A DNA stretch of 64,000 nucleotides from JAJFFW01 sp965263375 (GTDB lineage: Bacteria; Pseudomonadota; Alphaproteobacteria; Caulobacterales; Parvularculaceae). Below the pieces are notes generated by a model, which did no database searches, was not told the origin of the DNA, and was given only the letters and a program-made list of their open reading frames with translations. The stretch is from the NCBI GenBank assembly GCA_965263375.1, contig OZ253669.1, positions 372,001-436,000 on the forward strand, written 5' to 3'. The position numbers and the translations under genes are program-made. Shown here piece by piece: positions 63,919 to 64,000 of this stretch; position 1 is the stretch's first letter, and each line of letters opens with the position of its first letter.

Positions 63919-63935
63919 GATAAGCTGAACTCATT
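63919..63935. promoter_or_regulatory. Candidate RpiR operator before the phosphodiesterase gene
   Basis: GATAAG-CTGAA-CTCATT lies 22 bp before the gene start. It shares the right half and 5-bp spacing of the perfect repeat upstream of the RpiR gene. Confidence 0.4.
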
Positions 63936-64000
63936 ATGGTAGGCCCATTTTGAACAGCATTGATTGATTCATGCGAACTTGAAAGCATATGCAGCAAGCT

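Noticed and set aside
1..64000. CRISPR arrays, tRNA or rRNA genes, integrase-bounded islands
   Set aside because: I found no regularly spaced repeats, cloverleaf sequences or integrase genes while reading both strands; short tRNAs could still be missed by eye.

Overview
The window looks like chromosomal DNA of a TonB-receptor-rich, probably marine alphaproteobacterium (Hyphomonadaceae/Parvularculaceae/sphingomonad-like in gene style). The evidence is indirect: medium GC, four large TonB-dependent receptors, GcvA-type LysR regulators, a DUF1045 gene inside a phn operon, and an alphaproteobacterial CTAGAG...CTCTAG palindromic repeat. No rRNA, tRNA or CRISPR was seen, so the taxon is an inference.

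Layout. 0-6 kb: leuA, then a LysR gene divergent from gabD-gabT (GABA to succinate). 6-9.1 kb: an AT-rich FG-GAP/ASPIC-UnbV protein and an AraC regulator. 9.1-13.7 kb: decayed DNA with IS3-family transposase scraps on both sides of a TonB receptor, and a cluster of four perfect or near-perfect hairpins. 13.7-20.8 kb: LysR, Spinster-like MFS, a carboxylic acid reductase and an SDR. 20.9-22.9 kb: small unknown genes and an orphan phage-immunity-like segment containing a probable C4-type antisense RNA.

22.9-39.9 kb is the main point of interest. A Ugp-type ABC importer (ATPase, two permeases, binding lipoprotein) is followed by a PhnF-type regulator. Facing it is a metallophosphoesterase-phnG-H-I-J-K-L-M-DUF1045-phnN operon, then a 970-aa TonB receptor and a small unknown protein. 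The same operator, ATATAGTGCTAGCAC, overlaps a conserved TATAGT -10-like box in front of the importer, the phn operon and the TonB receptor. This ties outer-membrane uptake, inner-membrane uptake and the cytoplasmic complex into one regulon. PhnJ keeps the fold signatures and the glycyl-radical glycine. It has lost three of the four cysteines needed for the Fe-S cluster and thiyl radical: the whole protein has one Cys. PhnG has lost its GRDxxHAE motif. PhnI, K, L, M and N look intact. This may be a C-P-lyase-like complex with different, non-radical chemistry.

40-53.5 kb: a second self-contained route. TctBAC tripartite tricarboxylate transporter, PrpF-like isomerase, class III CoA-transferase, aconitase and citryl-CoA lyase are in one operon, divergent from a LysR gene and a TonB receptor. 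They could convert (trans-)aconitate or citrate to acetyl-CoA and oxaloacetate through citryl-CoA. 53.9-64 kb: a FecI-FecR-TonB receptor (STN) signalling set, a phosphoesterase lipoprotein, and an RpiR regulator facing a phosphodiesterase/HAD-phosphatase pair.

Three short, mutually related proteins of unknown family (39.3, 53.9 and 60.4 kb) sit next to TonB receptors or phosphoesterases. They look like an undescribed family associated with these uptake loci.
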